64,000 nucleotides of DNA from Selaginella moellendorffii. Lineage: Eukaryota > Streptophyta > Lycopodiopsida > Selaginellales > Selaginellaceae. The notes under the pieces were generated by a model. It was not told the DNA's origin. It was given only the letters and a program-made list of their open reading frames with translations, and searched no databases. The position numbers were made by a program, and so were the translations under genes. The number at the start of each line of letters is the position of its first letter. Position 1 is the first letter of the stretch. The stretch spans positions 2,034 through 66,033 of the forward strand of contig NW_003314397.1 in assembly GCF_000143415.4 (NCBI RefSeq), given 5' to 3'. Positions 24,101 to 34,023 of the stretch are shown here, piece after piece.

Positions 24101-24330
24101 ATCAATTGCTACTCTTAAGTCAAAGAAGGAAAAAAAAGCTATTGCAAAGGAGGAATATGATGTTGTAACATGAAAATAAATGAAAAGAAAAAAAAAAGCA
24201 ATAAAGAAGAAATGAAAAAGGTATAGAAACAAAAAAGGTCTAGACAATACAAAACCTACAGAAAGACTATATTGTTTAACCAAGTATTTAATTAACTTCA
24301 ATACTTTTTTCATACTCTATGTGATGGGGA

Positions 24331-24548
24331 CAAACAAGATAAAAAGGACAGTCAAATGGTCAGCCATAAATGCCTTGAAACTGATGTCAAATTAAAGACA
24401 TTGTCAAAATGAAGACTTCTAGGAAAAAAGAGGTAGCTCACTAGCTGCAATCCTCAAACAACTGTTTGTTTGCAGATGCCAACGCTAGCCCGACGTGGAT
24501 TCATCGTCATGGCAAATTTTAGCATCACTCGTCAGAAGTGTTTGAGGG

Positions 24549-24579
<31 letters not shown>

Positions 24580-25164
24580 ATGCTAAGCTCCTCTCTCCAC
24601 AAGTTTGGTGCTCTATCTATCCCAACCAAGTGGGGAGTTAATGGTCGAGGACAACACTCCAACTCTTTCCTCTTTGTGCCTAGCGCTTTGCAATGGCCCA
24701 GCAACAGGCTCTTGCGCATTAAGTCGGCCACCTTTTGCTATGGATTTGGACTTATAAACGTCTATCGGCGACGACAAGATGGAATTCTCTCGCGAACCTG
24801 TGGTGAAGTGAAAATCCCCGTGCTGGAGAGGCTCCAAGCTTTCCTCTTCCTTTTGGGGTCCTCCAAGCCGTCGCATGAGGACGACCCATGAACTCTTTCG
24901 CAAGTTAATACACGATCGGTGGGACTTTGTTCTCGACGAATTTCTCTTTCTCAACCACGAAACGAAAAGGAGAGAAAGAGCTATCCCCGTGATAAAAACA
25001 GCCTCGAAGCCTCGATGTTTCTTCCTTAGCGGCATATGCGCAGCTAAATACTCTTTGTAACGTAGCGTTGCTCGCGCCAAGAAAAAAAGAGTTTGGATCC
25101 TCTTTGAATTGTAGAGCAAGCGCCCAAGCTCTCAAGAAAGGTTTTTCGAGCTCCAGATCTGGCA
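24331..25164. other. Region upstream of the proline-rich protein gene
   Basis: No gene is supported here. A (TC)n microsatellite occupies 24552-24579. GC content rises after about 24480, marking the end of the transposon nest. The last part should hold the promoter and 5' UTR of the gene at 25165. Confidence 0.4.
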
Positions 25165-25701
25165 ATGACGATGACGATCCACCACTCCCAAATCCAAGGC
25201 TGCAATTCCGCTGGAATCGCCCGCATTTACTTCCTGTTCTCCACATCAATCGTCTTGCTCGCTGCCACTGCCGCTGCTGCTGCCGATCCAAACAACACTT
25301 ACTGGAGCTCACATCAGCCTCCTCCTCCTCCTCCTTCTCCTCCTCCTTCCATACCACCTATACCTCTTCCAGCGCCGCCACCACCGTCACCACCGCGAGA
25401 ATCCACGAGCTTGAATTCTTCATCCCCCAGTCCTCCATCCAGGACTTCTTCGTCGAGTTCTTCTTCGAGTACTCGAAGCAGCTCCTATCCCCCGAGAAGT
25501 CCCAGCTACATGGAAGCCATCGCTGCGAAGCGGCATGGCGGAGGAAGGAAAGAGGGCATCATCGCGGGAGTGGTCTTCTCCTGCATCTTCGCCTTCCTCT
25601 TCTTCATCGGCAGCGCCTATATCTACACCAGCCGGAAGTACAACTTCGAGAGGGCCAACTCCATCCGCAGCCAGATCGATGGACACATCCCTGGCGCCTG
25701 A
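25165..25701 (+). CDS. Proline-rich membrane protein, small, function unknown
   Basis: This 178-residue protein has a hydrophobic N-terminal segment (about 20-40) that could be a signal peptide or signal anchor. It is followed by a Pro/Ser-rich extracellular-type region (PPPPPPSPPPSIPP and Ser runs, about 50-110) and a clear transmembrane helix (about 129-150). A short basic tail ends SQIDGHIPGA. The layout is like small plant proline-rich single-pass proteins of the cell surface. I do not recognise a named family. The start is the first ATG of the frame. The frame is open and GC-rich like neighbouring genes, with no intron needed. It converges with UVSSA, which ends at 25990. Confidence 0.65.
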   Translation: MTMTIHHSQIQGCNSAGIARIYFLFSTSIVLLAATAAAAADPNNTYWSSHQPPPPPPSPPPSIPPIPLPAPPPPSPPRESTSLNSSSPSPPSRTSSSSSSSSTRSSSYPPRSPSYMEAIAAKRHGGGRKEGIIAGVVFSCIFAFLFFIGSAYIYTSRKYNFERANSIRSQIDGHIPGA

Positions 25702-25989
25702 ATGAATCCAGCCATCTTCACATTCTTACTGCAGCAGAGTTTTCGGCGCACTCGTAAGAACTTTAAAAGCGCCGATCGTCGAGAAATGTATCTATAAAGA
25801 CAGGCTGCTTCGATTTTCGTCTTCTTCCTTCGAACAATTTAACTCTCTTTTCGAGCTGCGGATGACTCGTTCTTTTCTTTTCCTCGGCTCGGCTTTGCTT
25901 TGATGATGTCCAGTTGTAAAGCTCGTCCCAGACTGCCAGCAAAAGGACTGCTTAAAGCGGGAATCAGCGGCGCCAGCTTCCGAGTGGAA

Positions 25990-27963
25990 TCACCACTGAT
26001 TTGGGAAAGACTCCCTGTACTTGGCATCCTCGTCTCGAGCTATGCTGCCGACCATAGCGTCCACTGCCCGGCCGCGCAGCAGTCTCCTGGCAATTCTGTC
26101 TTTTGGAGTCTCCTTCTTACGGAGCATAGCGCTGAGACCACCTTTTCGTTTCTTTGGCGTTTCTTCATCCAGGCTTTTCCTCTCTAGGCCTGCTTCAATC
26201 GTCTGCGTGTCGTGAGCAAGCGCGGCAGTTCTCAGCACGGCCTCGTTGTGTTGTCTGTCTGTCCTGGCTTGAGACTGTCGCAAACGTTTATTCTGTTTCC
26301 TTTTGGCTTCATCCCTGCCTCTCACGTTCCTTACGGCTTGAGCAGCCAAAGCTGCCGGACTGACCGCCGCCTTCTCCTTCCCCTTGGCTTCGACAGCCCT
26401 TTTCTCCTCGAGAGGATTGCCTCTATCGTCCCGCGGAATTATTGTGCCATGAAGCGGGCACTTTCGGAGATCTCGTCTCTGGCAAAGGCCTCCATTCCTC
26501 AGCGGTGCCGAGCAAGGACGTAACTCCGACTTTAAAGGCTGGTAGTACGATGCTCTCACTTGCATCTCCGCCATCTTCTCGGTAGAGATGAGAGCGTCCG
26601 GATCCACTCTTCCCCAGTGGTTGTCGAGAACCAGTCCCCTGTTGTTTGCAGGAACCGCAGCGTCGGAGCCCCAGGCGTCGAGAAACGATCCCCACGGCAG
26701 CACGGGAGCCTCCTCAAACAGCTTCTGCTTAAGCTCGGACATGGTTGCGTTAGATGACGAAGCCGTTCCTGTTGCTGTAGCCTGAGGTGAGGAACTCTTT
26801 TTTATTTCGCCACCTTGTTCCCGTTCTCGTTCTCGTTCTCGTTCTTGCTCTAGTTTGTGTCGTGGACCATCCAGCTTGCTCCTGTCAAATATCTCTTCTT
26901 CTTCCCATTCCACATCGTCGTCAGTGGTGGTTTTGGATTTGGCCACCTCGACAATCCCGAGCTCCTGACACTTATCCTTTAAGACCACCAGGCGGTTCCT
27001 CAAGTCGATCACCTCCTTCATGAGAGCATCCCGGCTTTGTCGATCTTCCGGGTCGACTCGCATCAAAACCGACAGCCATTCCTGCGCTGCTGGAAGATGT
27101 CTTGTTGTCACCAACTTGAGCAAATCCCGGGCCATGTCGAAAATGGCCCCGTTGTCGCGAGATTCCGTGACCATCAATTCCTCTTGATCACGCATGGACC
27201 GCAAGCTTTGGATCCCAAACACCTCATTACTGTCCTCTTCATCTTTGTCCACCTCCAAAAATCCATCCTCGTCCTGGACCACCTCCTCCTCCTCGCTCAA
27301 GATGGCAAAGCATTCTTCCAGCTGACTCATCGTCGACTCGAGATCTCTCCTCAAGCCAGGGAAATTCTCCGTGAGTTGGAGCAGCCGGCACCGGAGAAGA
27401 TCTTGCGTGCGCCTGTCCCTGGCATTCTTTTCTTCCTCGGCTCGATTCGCGGCCTCTCGAACACCCGGAAAGTCGAGACGTAGCGTGAACTTCAAGTATT
27501 CGTAGCCAAGCTGGAGCTCCTTGTAGTGAGGCCCAAACGTCTCGTTCCATCTCTCCACGATTTCCAGCGCCTTAGCCTTGAGCAGCGCCGCTCGATCCGC
27601 GGGAGCTGGGAGCGGCTGGTCGGTGCGGTGCCCTAGGCAGAGAACCATAAATTTCTCGAGCACCGCCACGATCTGGCCGCGAAACAGCTTCGATCGCGTA
27701 AAGAGCTGATCGATGAGCAGCAGAGCGAGAAGCCTGACCTGTTGATCCGCCGGAGTGAGAATCCCTCGGCCGATCGATCAAAATGCTAGACCTACCTGGG
27801 AGTGATTCTTCCCTAGCCGGTCCATGAGAAGGTCTGCCGCCGCCTTGACATTGTCATCTGAGGCGCGCACCAGCGCCTTGATCGCCTTGAGCAGCGGCTC
27901 CTCCAGCTCCTTGCCCGGGGAATTCGTGGCCGCGAGGATGAGATCGCTCAATCGCCCCGCCAT
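25990..27963 (-). CDS. UVSSA: UV-stimulated scaffold protein A homologue
   Basis: Two exons, 27963-27796 and 27738-25990, are separated by a 57-bp GT-AG intron in phase 0 and encode 638 residues. The N-terminal part is helical, as in the VHS-like domain of UVSSA. The C-terminal half carries the family's zinc-binding signature with Cys near 465, 475 and 483 and His near 486, spelling CSAPLRNGGLC...CPLHG. UVSSA brings USP7 and TFIIH to stalled RNA polymerase II in transcription-coupled repair, in the nucleus. Length is close to the human protein (about 700). The start codon at 27963 begins a well-formed N-terminus. An acidic stretch and a Glu/Arg repeat sit mid-protein. Its 5' flank carries two T-loop-like repeats. 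Confidence 0.88.
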
Positions 27964-28002
27964 TAAAGAAGAGCTAGGGCAATCGCGCGGGAGAAGAGAT
28001 TG

Positions 28003-28084
28003 ACAAGGTTTCAGGTTCGAATCCAGTTTCTAGTAAAAACTTCCTCACAAGGTCTTAGGTTCGAATCCAGTCTCTAGCAAAAAA
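28003..28084 (+). repeat. Tandem pair of 36-nt units with tRNA T-loop-like motif
   Basis: Units at 28003-28038 and 28047-28084 share ACAAGGT..AGGTTCGAATCCAGT and a TCTAG(T/C)AAAA tail. GGTTCGAATCC is a consensus pol III box B. No acceptor stem or D-arm is present, so these are not tRNA genes. They lie between the UVSSA start (27963) and the ADCK1 end (28382). Confidence 0.7.
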
Positions 28085-28381
28085 TTGCCACGGCTTCCAT
28101 TATTAAGTTGGAACTTTGGACATGGGAAGAAAGCGATTGAGGTAGCCCAGTATTAAACTATACAATGTGTCGGCTTTGAGGAAATATTCCAACACGACTG
28201 CAAAGAAACAAGCACGGAAAGATCTAAACAAAGTTTTCTCTAGAAACTTGGATCTTACCAAGACGGAAGCGAAGATACGCGTACTCCACCAAAGATCTCG
28301 AGTACAAAACAATTCCCTGTTCCCGAAAGCCTGGAAAATGATAAACTTTGAGAGCGATTCTAGATCTAGAATGTTTAAGAT

Positions 28382-30593
28382 TTAACCTGGTTTTCCACGC
28401 TTGTGCATTGCACGGCCAAGCAAGGCGTAACGAGCGTACGTTTCAAGTCGCAGCCTTCGTGGAGCTCCTAGTTTGTGGACGATAGATCTCAGCAATCCAC
28501 TGTTCTCACAGCGTTGATTATAAGAATAGGAGACTAGAGAGGTGCTTACTCTGTACGAAGGACGATCAGAAAGTCGCGAGAGAGCCCTTCCATGAAATAA
28601 GATATGTCGCCCATGGAAAACTTTCTTACTTCGTCCCTTAATCGCGTTCGTTCTTCGGGAGACATGCCTTTTCCGAGACCGGATTTGCTGCAAATCAATA
28701 GAACCAATAACTTCAGTGAAAGAAAAAGAAAAAACAATAACCAAAACCTGTCCAGCGTCCGACCGGTCAATATAACAGGCAAAAATCGGGAGTATTCGCC
28801 GGCACCGAGTTGCAAGCCCGACTTTTCCATCTCAGCAGGGTCGGAGGTTATCATCGCTTTCCACAAGTTGCAAAAGTTGCGCCTGAAATTTTCATCGAGC
28901 TCGCGATAGAGACCGTGATCCAGAATAACTACGAAATAATGTATGGAGAAGAAGGAAAAAGAAACATGGAGCGCATACCGATATGAAAGTTGTGCTTGCT
29001 CCCTCGAGCCGGATTATGGCTCACAAGAATGTTTCCAGGATGAGGATCCCCATGTACAACACCGTGACAAAATATCATCTCGGCAAAAATCTCTAGCAAC
29101 ACTCGAGACACCTAGAAAGAAGGATCAGACAACGAACAGCTAGAAAAGCTTCCATCTACCTGTTTCGAATCTATTCCCGCTTTCTCCATGCTCTCTACAT
29201 CGTCAACCTGAAGAACACAATAAGTCAAGCTGCCAATCAAATTAAAGCTGGATATGGCACCTTGCTACCGTGCATAAACTGCATCGTCAAAACTCGATTT
29301 GTGGTGTAATCCTAGGATGAATCATGTTGTTAGCCTGAAAACTTAAATGAGCTGCGAATAGAAAGCTCACAAAGCTTTCCGTACCCAAAAAACTGAAGGA
29401 ATTTTCACTTCCTTTTTGTTTGCAAAGTTTGCTGTTGCTCTTTCCGCGCTTCTTGCCTCCCGTGCGAAATCTAAAAACACAAAAAGTTCAGATTCGAAAT
29501 AAAAAATATCGATTGCGGCTACTTGCCTAGTTCACTGAGAAGATTCTTTTCAAACTCCGGCACTAGCCATTCAAATTGATAGTCTGGAAAAAGCTGCAAA
29601 AAGAACGTCACGTTTCCCATGATTCAAGGAAAAACAACAAGCTGACAATGATTCAAGCAACAGGAATAGAAAATACCCAAGCAACGCATTTGGAAAGAAA
29701 GGCCATCGTAGAAATATCGATCTCGAATTGTCGTTGCAATCCTGGATATTGGACCTGCTTACAAAAAACTTAAGCAACAGAAAAAAAATCTTTATGGTGA
29801 AGTGACTTACTTTTACAGCAACTTCTTCGTTTTCAGAGAGCCAAGCATGATGCACTTGAGCAAGTGACGCTGCAGCAAGAGGCTTTTCATCGAACTCGTG
29901 AAACCTGAAAGAACAACCAAGACAATGAAAGATATGCTACCAAGTACTTCTTCATACATGTCTCCTGGAGTCCTTCCAAACTCTTCTAAGAAAACTTGTT
30001 TTATTGCTCTGTAAGGCCAAGCCTGTGCCTAGAAAATCAAAAGAAAACACGAAATCAGGCAGAAACAAGCTTTCTCACAACGCACCTGATCTTGCAAAAC
30101 TCGTAGAGTCTCGACATACTCCTTCGGGAACTGCCCGAGGGATGCTATAAACTGTCCAGCCTTTGTGTAAAATCCTCTGTTAGCTTCACAAAGTCTTAGA
30201 ATGCGTTTAGCAGCTCTGAGATGGACCTACAAAAATAAAAATTCATTGAGCTGTTTGCTCCTCGCAAACACGAGTGAGAGAATACCTGTGAAAGAACCTC
30301 GTAATACTCCTCGGTTTTCTTGTCATGGTCGCGCAAACTAAATTTGTAGTCTACACTGTTGAGCGCGAACTGGATATTTTCAGAGCCGAGTGAGCCTATG
30401 ATCGATCTACAAATCGATCTGAAGAGCAAGAGGGAAGAAATTCTGTACTTACAGTGTAAACAGCACGAGTCGATCGAAAAATTCCGAGCGCTGGCGCAGC
30501 TCCATCGAAGCTCTCGTATGCTACCAATCCAGCGACGATCGAGGCGCTTGTCAGCAGCGGCCTACGCCTGAGGCGCGCGGCGAGTAGCGCCAT
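28382..30593 (-). CDS. ABC1/UbiB-type atypical kinase, ADCK1-like
   Basis: Fourteen exons: 30593-30453, 30369-30286, 30226-30086, 30028-29958, 29904-29811, 29754-29677, 29593-29527, 29470-29385, 29311-29261, 29207-29160, 29111-28979, 28928-28748, 28687-28550 and 28499-28382. They encode 476 residues with frame kept at every junction. Family hallmarks are all present: the KxGQ motif (TKAGQF), the Ala-rich loop (PLAAASLAQVH), the lysine in VAVKVQYP, HGDPHPGN and LDHG. An N-terminal hydrophobic segment (about 15-27) fits mitochondrial targeting or a membrane anchor. ADCK1 proteins act in mitochondrial membrane and lipid homeostasis; the plant role is not established. Intron 7 uses a GC-AG donor (GCAAGT at 29526-29521). 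The gene is divergent from the TPR gene, 125 bp away. Confidence 0.92.
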
Positions 30594-30718
30594 TTCTTTC
30601 CAGCCCTAAAAACTCTCTCTGGATGTAAGATGGAGAGAGTGAGAGGGAGTGAATATTCGTTTCTTGGATCTTCCATGGATTTTAGGTCGTGTTCTTCCTC
30701 GCGAGAAATTTGGGCGCG
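30594..30718. promoter_or_regulatory. Short bidirectional promoter between ADCK1-like and TPR genes
   Basis: Only 125 bp separate the two divergent start codons (30593 minus, 30719 plus). Both 5' UTRs and core promoters must fit here or overlap the coding regions. GA-rich repeats (GAGAGAGTGAGAGGGAG, about 30633-30650) are visible; no clear TATA box. Confidence 0.6.
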
Positions 30719-31511
30719 ATGTCGAGCACAGTCTCCCAGACCGAGCGCGGCCATGAGAGATTCCGGGAGGGCAAGTACGAGGAGGCGCTGGAGCTCTACT
30801 GGGACGCATTGGCTGCCGCGACGCTGGATTCGCATCGCATAGCTCTCCACAGCAATCGCGCTGCGTGCTACCTCAAGCTCCGCAAATACAAGGAGGTGAG
30901 AACTAGAGCTAGAAATTCTCGCGGTCTAATGTCGAGAAATCCTCCATCCAGGCCGCGGAAGAATGTGGAGCTGTGCTCGAATTGGATGACAAGCAAACCG
31001 GCGCTCTAATGCTCCGCGCACAAACGCTTGTCATCATGAAGGACTATCACTCGGCGCTGTTCGATGTCAACAGGCTGCTGGAGATCGATCCATCGTCTCC
31101 AGCCTACAAGAATCTGCAAGCCCGAGTCAAGACCCAGCTCGTAAGTCAGTAGTTCTAGCGAGAATTCGGCCGCATTGGCAGCTCTAACTCGTCGCAATCC
31201 AGGCACTGGATCCCATCCCGGAGGCCGAGAACGAATTCATGCCCGAATCCACTCCCAATTCCCCCAGAGTTTCCAAATCCCCCAACACGATGCTGGCAGC
31301 GGCGAGAACACCAACTCCCGCGAATTCCAAGGAACCGGGCACGAATTGGGAGGCAGTTCCAAAGCCCAAGGGGCATTCGAAGCTGGATTACTCGCGCTGG
31401 GACAAGATTGGCGCCGATCTAAGCGACGACGAGGAGGAAGAGATCGAAGAACAGCCCCAATACAGATATAAGCTAAAAACCATTGGCCTTAGAGCAGCCG
31501 CGAGCTATTGA
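30719..31511 (+). CDS. Small TPR co-chaperone-like protein
   Basis: Three exons (30719-30895, 30952-31140, 31203-31511) encode 224 residues; junctions are phase 0. Residues 1-105 form about three TPR helices pairs, with the pattern GxxxFxxGxYxxALxxYxxAL, LHSNRAACYLKL, and DYHSALFDVNRLLEIDP. This resembles the TPR clamp of SPAG1, RPAP3 and CHIP-like proteins. The C-terminal half is low complexity (Ser/Pro/Asn) and ends with an acidic DDEEEEIEE stretch. A binding partner such as HSP70/90 is plausible but not shown. An in-frame ATG lies 30 bp upstream at 30689; 30719 was chosen because TPR homology begins right after it. Confidence 0.85.
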
Positions 31512-31833
31512 CAAGAACACTTTCACTGGGCCAGTGTAAAAATTCGCATACACAGGAAAATTCAAAGGAAATTCACAGGATAGTTAAAAAACTTTTTTTA
31601 CTACTCTCCACCTCTATAGCCATGTGTCCGTGCGATGGGGGCATGACACCACCATGCTTGCCACCACAAAACGCTGGGCATGGACCCACCCATTTGTGAT
31701 TCGTGCCATTAAACTATCATGGCCATGGCCATGCCACATGATGCTAAGGAAACGGCAATAGCAATGGAGAAAGGGGTTCTAGGGTTTGCTTCTAGGGCAT
31801 GGCACGCGCCTGGATCCATTCGACGCACTCCGG
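31512..31833. other. Intergenic region and start of the RING gene 5' UTR
   Basis: No gene is seen. It holds the 3' UTR of the TPR gene and the promoter of the RING gene. A 16-bp palindrome CATGGCCATGGCCATG lies at 31718-31733. Confidence 0.4.
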
Positions 31834-31939
31834 GTAAGCGCTCCTCCTTTCTCGCCTAGCGAGTGACAAGGCAGCTCCTCGGCGCTGGCGCGCGTGGCGC
31901 TGATTTCCCTAGCACTGAATTCGTTGCGTTTTTTTCCAG
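31834..31939 (+). other. Probable 5' UTR intron of the RING gene
   Basis: A consensus donor GTAAGCG at 31834 and a pyrimidine-rich acceptor TTTTTTTCCAG ending at 31939 bracket 106 bp upstream of the RING start codon. A leader intron is common in plant ubiquitin-ligase genes. Confidence 0.45.
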
Positions 31940-31998
31940 CGCGGATTGAGTGAGGGCCGAGGAAGGAATCCGGGCTTAGGGTGTAGAGCACTCGATCG

Positions 31999-32013
31999 AT
32001 GCGTCGGCGCTAG
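31999..32013 (+). promoter_or_regulatory. Upstream mini-ORF (5 codons with stop)
   Basis: ATGCGTCGGCGCTAG lies 47 nt before the RING start codon and is the first ATG after the likely leader intron, so it could lower translation of the main frame. Confidence 0.45.
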
Positions 32014-32060
32014 TGGATCGAGTTGAGGGGAATTGCGTTGGATTGGATCGGATTGGAAGA

Positions 32061-33233
32061 ATGGCCACGGCGCTGGAACCTGCCACTTACTGGTGCCATC
32101 AGTGCCACACGTCCGTGAGGCCCAACGCCGGGAATGACATCCTTTGTCCGTTCTGCAATGGCGGCTTCATCGAGGAGATCGAGAACTCGCCAGGGATCGT
32201 TTTCCCGCCGCATCGCCAGAGACCAACCGTCATCTTTGGTGGTGAGCCGGGATCTGGGAGGGAAACCAGAGGTATCTCTGCTGATGGCGATACTCCTCCC
32301 GCTGGTAACCAAGGTGTTCGTCATCCTCCAATTTTCCAGGTTCTCCAGGCCATGTCCGCGATTCTCCAGCAAAGTCGAGACAACAACAACAACAACAACA
32401 ACAACAGCGCTGGTGCGAATCAAAGAGACGGCGCCGACCACGCGGATCCACTTGATCCCATGATCCTCGTCCAGAACATGTTTGGAGGCAGAGGTGGAAA
32501 CGTGGAGGTGTTCTTCGACACGGGCACTGGAGCTCGACGCTTGCCGGCAAACTTTGGAGACTACTTCTTCGGGCCGGGCCTGGACCAGCTGATCCAGCAA
32601 CTCGCAGAGAATGATCCCAACAGGTATGGCACTCCACCGGCGTCCAAGACAGCGATCGAAGCCATGCCCGTGGTGAGCATCACCAGCGAACACATGAGCG
32701 GTGACGGTGGGCAGTGCGCGGTGTGCAAGGACGAGTTTGAGCTGGGGTCGGAGGTGAGACAGATGCCGTGCAAGCACCTCTACCACGGCGACTGTATCCT
32801 ACCATGGTTGGCGCAGCACAACTCCTGCCCGGTTTGCAGGCACGAGATGCCGACCGACGATCCAGAGTATAACAACACTGCACCGGGGCGAGGCGGGGCT
32901 CAAGCCAGCCGGGCTGCGAATGCCGAGATCGGTGGTGCTGCTGCTAGCGGTGGCGGCGGCGGCCCTGGTCGTGGTTTCACTCTCTGGGGATCTGGAGCGA
33001 ACTTAAATCTGGATGGTCACCAGCACCACCAGGACAGCGGGAGCTCGAGACCGGCGGAGGAGCCCCGGAGTAACAGGCGAGTCTCGTTCCAGTTTCCATG
33101 GCCATTTCGCTCGTCTTCGTCTCCGCCACCAGCCCCAGCTCCTGCTCCTCCATCGTCGTCTTCGTCGCAGCAGCAGCATGGAAGCTCCTCGGCCAGCGAC
33201 CAGCCGGAGAATCGAGATGACCGCCGTAACTAG
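32061..33233 (+). CDS. RING-H2 E3 ubiquitin ligase, RDUF/RNF126-like
   Basis: This intronless gene encodes 390 residues. An N-terminal zinc ribbon (YWCHQCHTSV ... LCPFCNGGF, about 9-37) is followed by an acidic and Asn-rich linker. This includes a run of Asn encoded by AAC repeats at about 32381-32405. A RING-H2 domain lies at about 220-262 (CAVCKDEF, CKHLYHGDC, CPVCRHEM) with all eight ligands in C3H2C3 order. The C-terminal tail (RGFTLWGSG, RRVSFQFPWPF) resembles the DUF1117 part of Arabidopsis RDUF1/2, which act in ABA and defence responses. It should transfer ubiquitin from an E2 in the cytosol or nucleus. The ATG at 32061 is the first one in this frame; upstream codons contain only GTG. 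Confidence 0.9.
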   Translation: MATALEPATYWCHQCHTSVRPNAGNDILCPFCNGGFIEEIENSPGIVFPPHRQRPTVIFGGEPGSGRETRGISADGDTPPAGNQGVRHPPIFQVLQAMSAILQQSRDNNNNNNNNSAGANQRDGADHADPLDPMILVQNMFGGRGGNVEVFFDTGTGARRLPANFGDYFFGPGLDQLIQQLAENDPNRYGTPPASKTAIEAMPVVSITSEHMSGDGGQCAVCKDEFELGSEVRQMPCKHLYHGDCILPWLAQHNSCPVCRHEMPTDDPEYNNTAPGRGGAQASRAANAEIGGAAASGGGGGPGRGFTLWGSGANLNLDGHQHHQDSGSSRPAEEPRSNRRVSFQFPWPFRSSSSPPPAPAPAPPSSSSSQQQHGSSSASDQPENRDDRRN

Positions 33234-34023
33234 CGTCGTACATATGTTTTCTAAGTGTACGGGGGGAAGAATAAGTGATAAGGAGTTGCTGGGAGGGAAG
33301 GGTGCGGAGAACTTGTGAAGTTTCCTTCTGGAAGAAACGTTTACGCGATGCTGGACGTAGCACGAGTAAAATGTGGTGATTATTTTTTATACAAGATTTA
33401 TTTCTCCTCTCTTTCCTTTTTTTTATTAATTTATTTTTGTCCAATATCTATTCGACTTTTTGTTGGTTTATGGAAATATTTCACGTGTTTGTCATGCAAA
33501 CACACACAATCCTTCCATTATGACGCACAGTACTTAAACCATGAGTGTGATAGATTGATCAAGGGTGGCCAAAATGTTGGTCCAGATCCCCAACCTTTAA
33601 GACGATAGGAATTTTCTCTTTTGAACTTTGAAAGTCCATCTAAAAATTCGAAGGACCCAAGAAACTAGAAGGAAGACCACCCTTTAATCGAGAGACCTTA
33701 GACTCACCCGTGATTCTTCCCGAGAATATCCCACCGCAGGACACCACGCACGCGGTACCACACGCTCCTATCCAACAAACGTGCGCATTATCGAATGCGC
33801 ACGTGAAAATTTGGCATTGCCAGGTAGCCAGGTGGCACGGATGACGTCCCCGCGCTGACACGTGTCGCAATGTGGAGGGCATCCGTACGATCCAACGCGC
33901 AACTATTGGGGACATAAGAACCAGTGGGGGAGGCTTCGAAGGAGTAGAAGAAACATCAATCCCCAAAGAACAGGGTCAAGACAAAGAAGAACCACTCCAC
34001 TCCAGGAAATTTCCCCTCGATCC
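33234..34023. other. Intergenic region with ERF promoter
   Basis: No gene is seen. The first part is the RING gene 3' UTR (T-rich, 33385-33440). The last part is the ERF promoter and leader, with a palindromic G-box at 33857-33866. Confidence 0.45.
33841..33866 (+). promoter_or_regulatory. G-box/ABRE-type elements upstream of the ERF gene
   Basis: ATGACGTCC (33841-33849) and the palindrome GACACGTGTC (33857-33866) lie about 160-180 bp before the ERF start. These are typical bZIP target sites (C-box and G-box), suggesting stress or ABA input. This is inferred from motif match only. Confidence 0.5.

Larger units (their letters stand above)
18398..24330 (-). mobile_element. Old Ty3/gypsy copy B (degenerate, minus strand)
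   Basis: This copy has the same family content as copy A in reverse order. On the minus strand, leader and gag lie at about 24330-23280, a protease-like segment at 23172-22900 (its hydrophobic LVDIG run replaces DTG), RT start near 22560-22470, an integrase core piece at 21330-21121 and an integrase C-terminal segment near 19800-19600. Gag and leader match copies A and C. No LTR was found at the 24.3 kb end, so the 5' end seems truncated. TRIM elements interrupt it at 20033-21115. Stops are everywhere; only short frames remain open. Confidence 0.6.

Noticed and set aside
24613-25119. 168-codon minus-strand frame upstream of the proline-rich gene
   Set aside because: It runs opposite the probable leader of the plus-strand gene, and shows no domain or repeat of any family I know.
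28003-28084. tRNA genes suggested by GGTTCGAATCC
   Set aside because: There is no acceptor stem, D-arm or anticodon arm in either unit.
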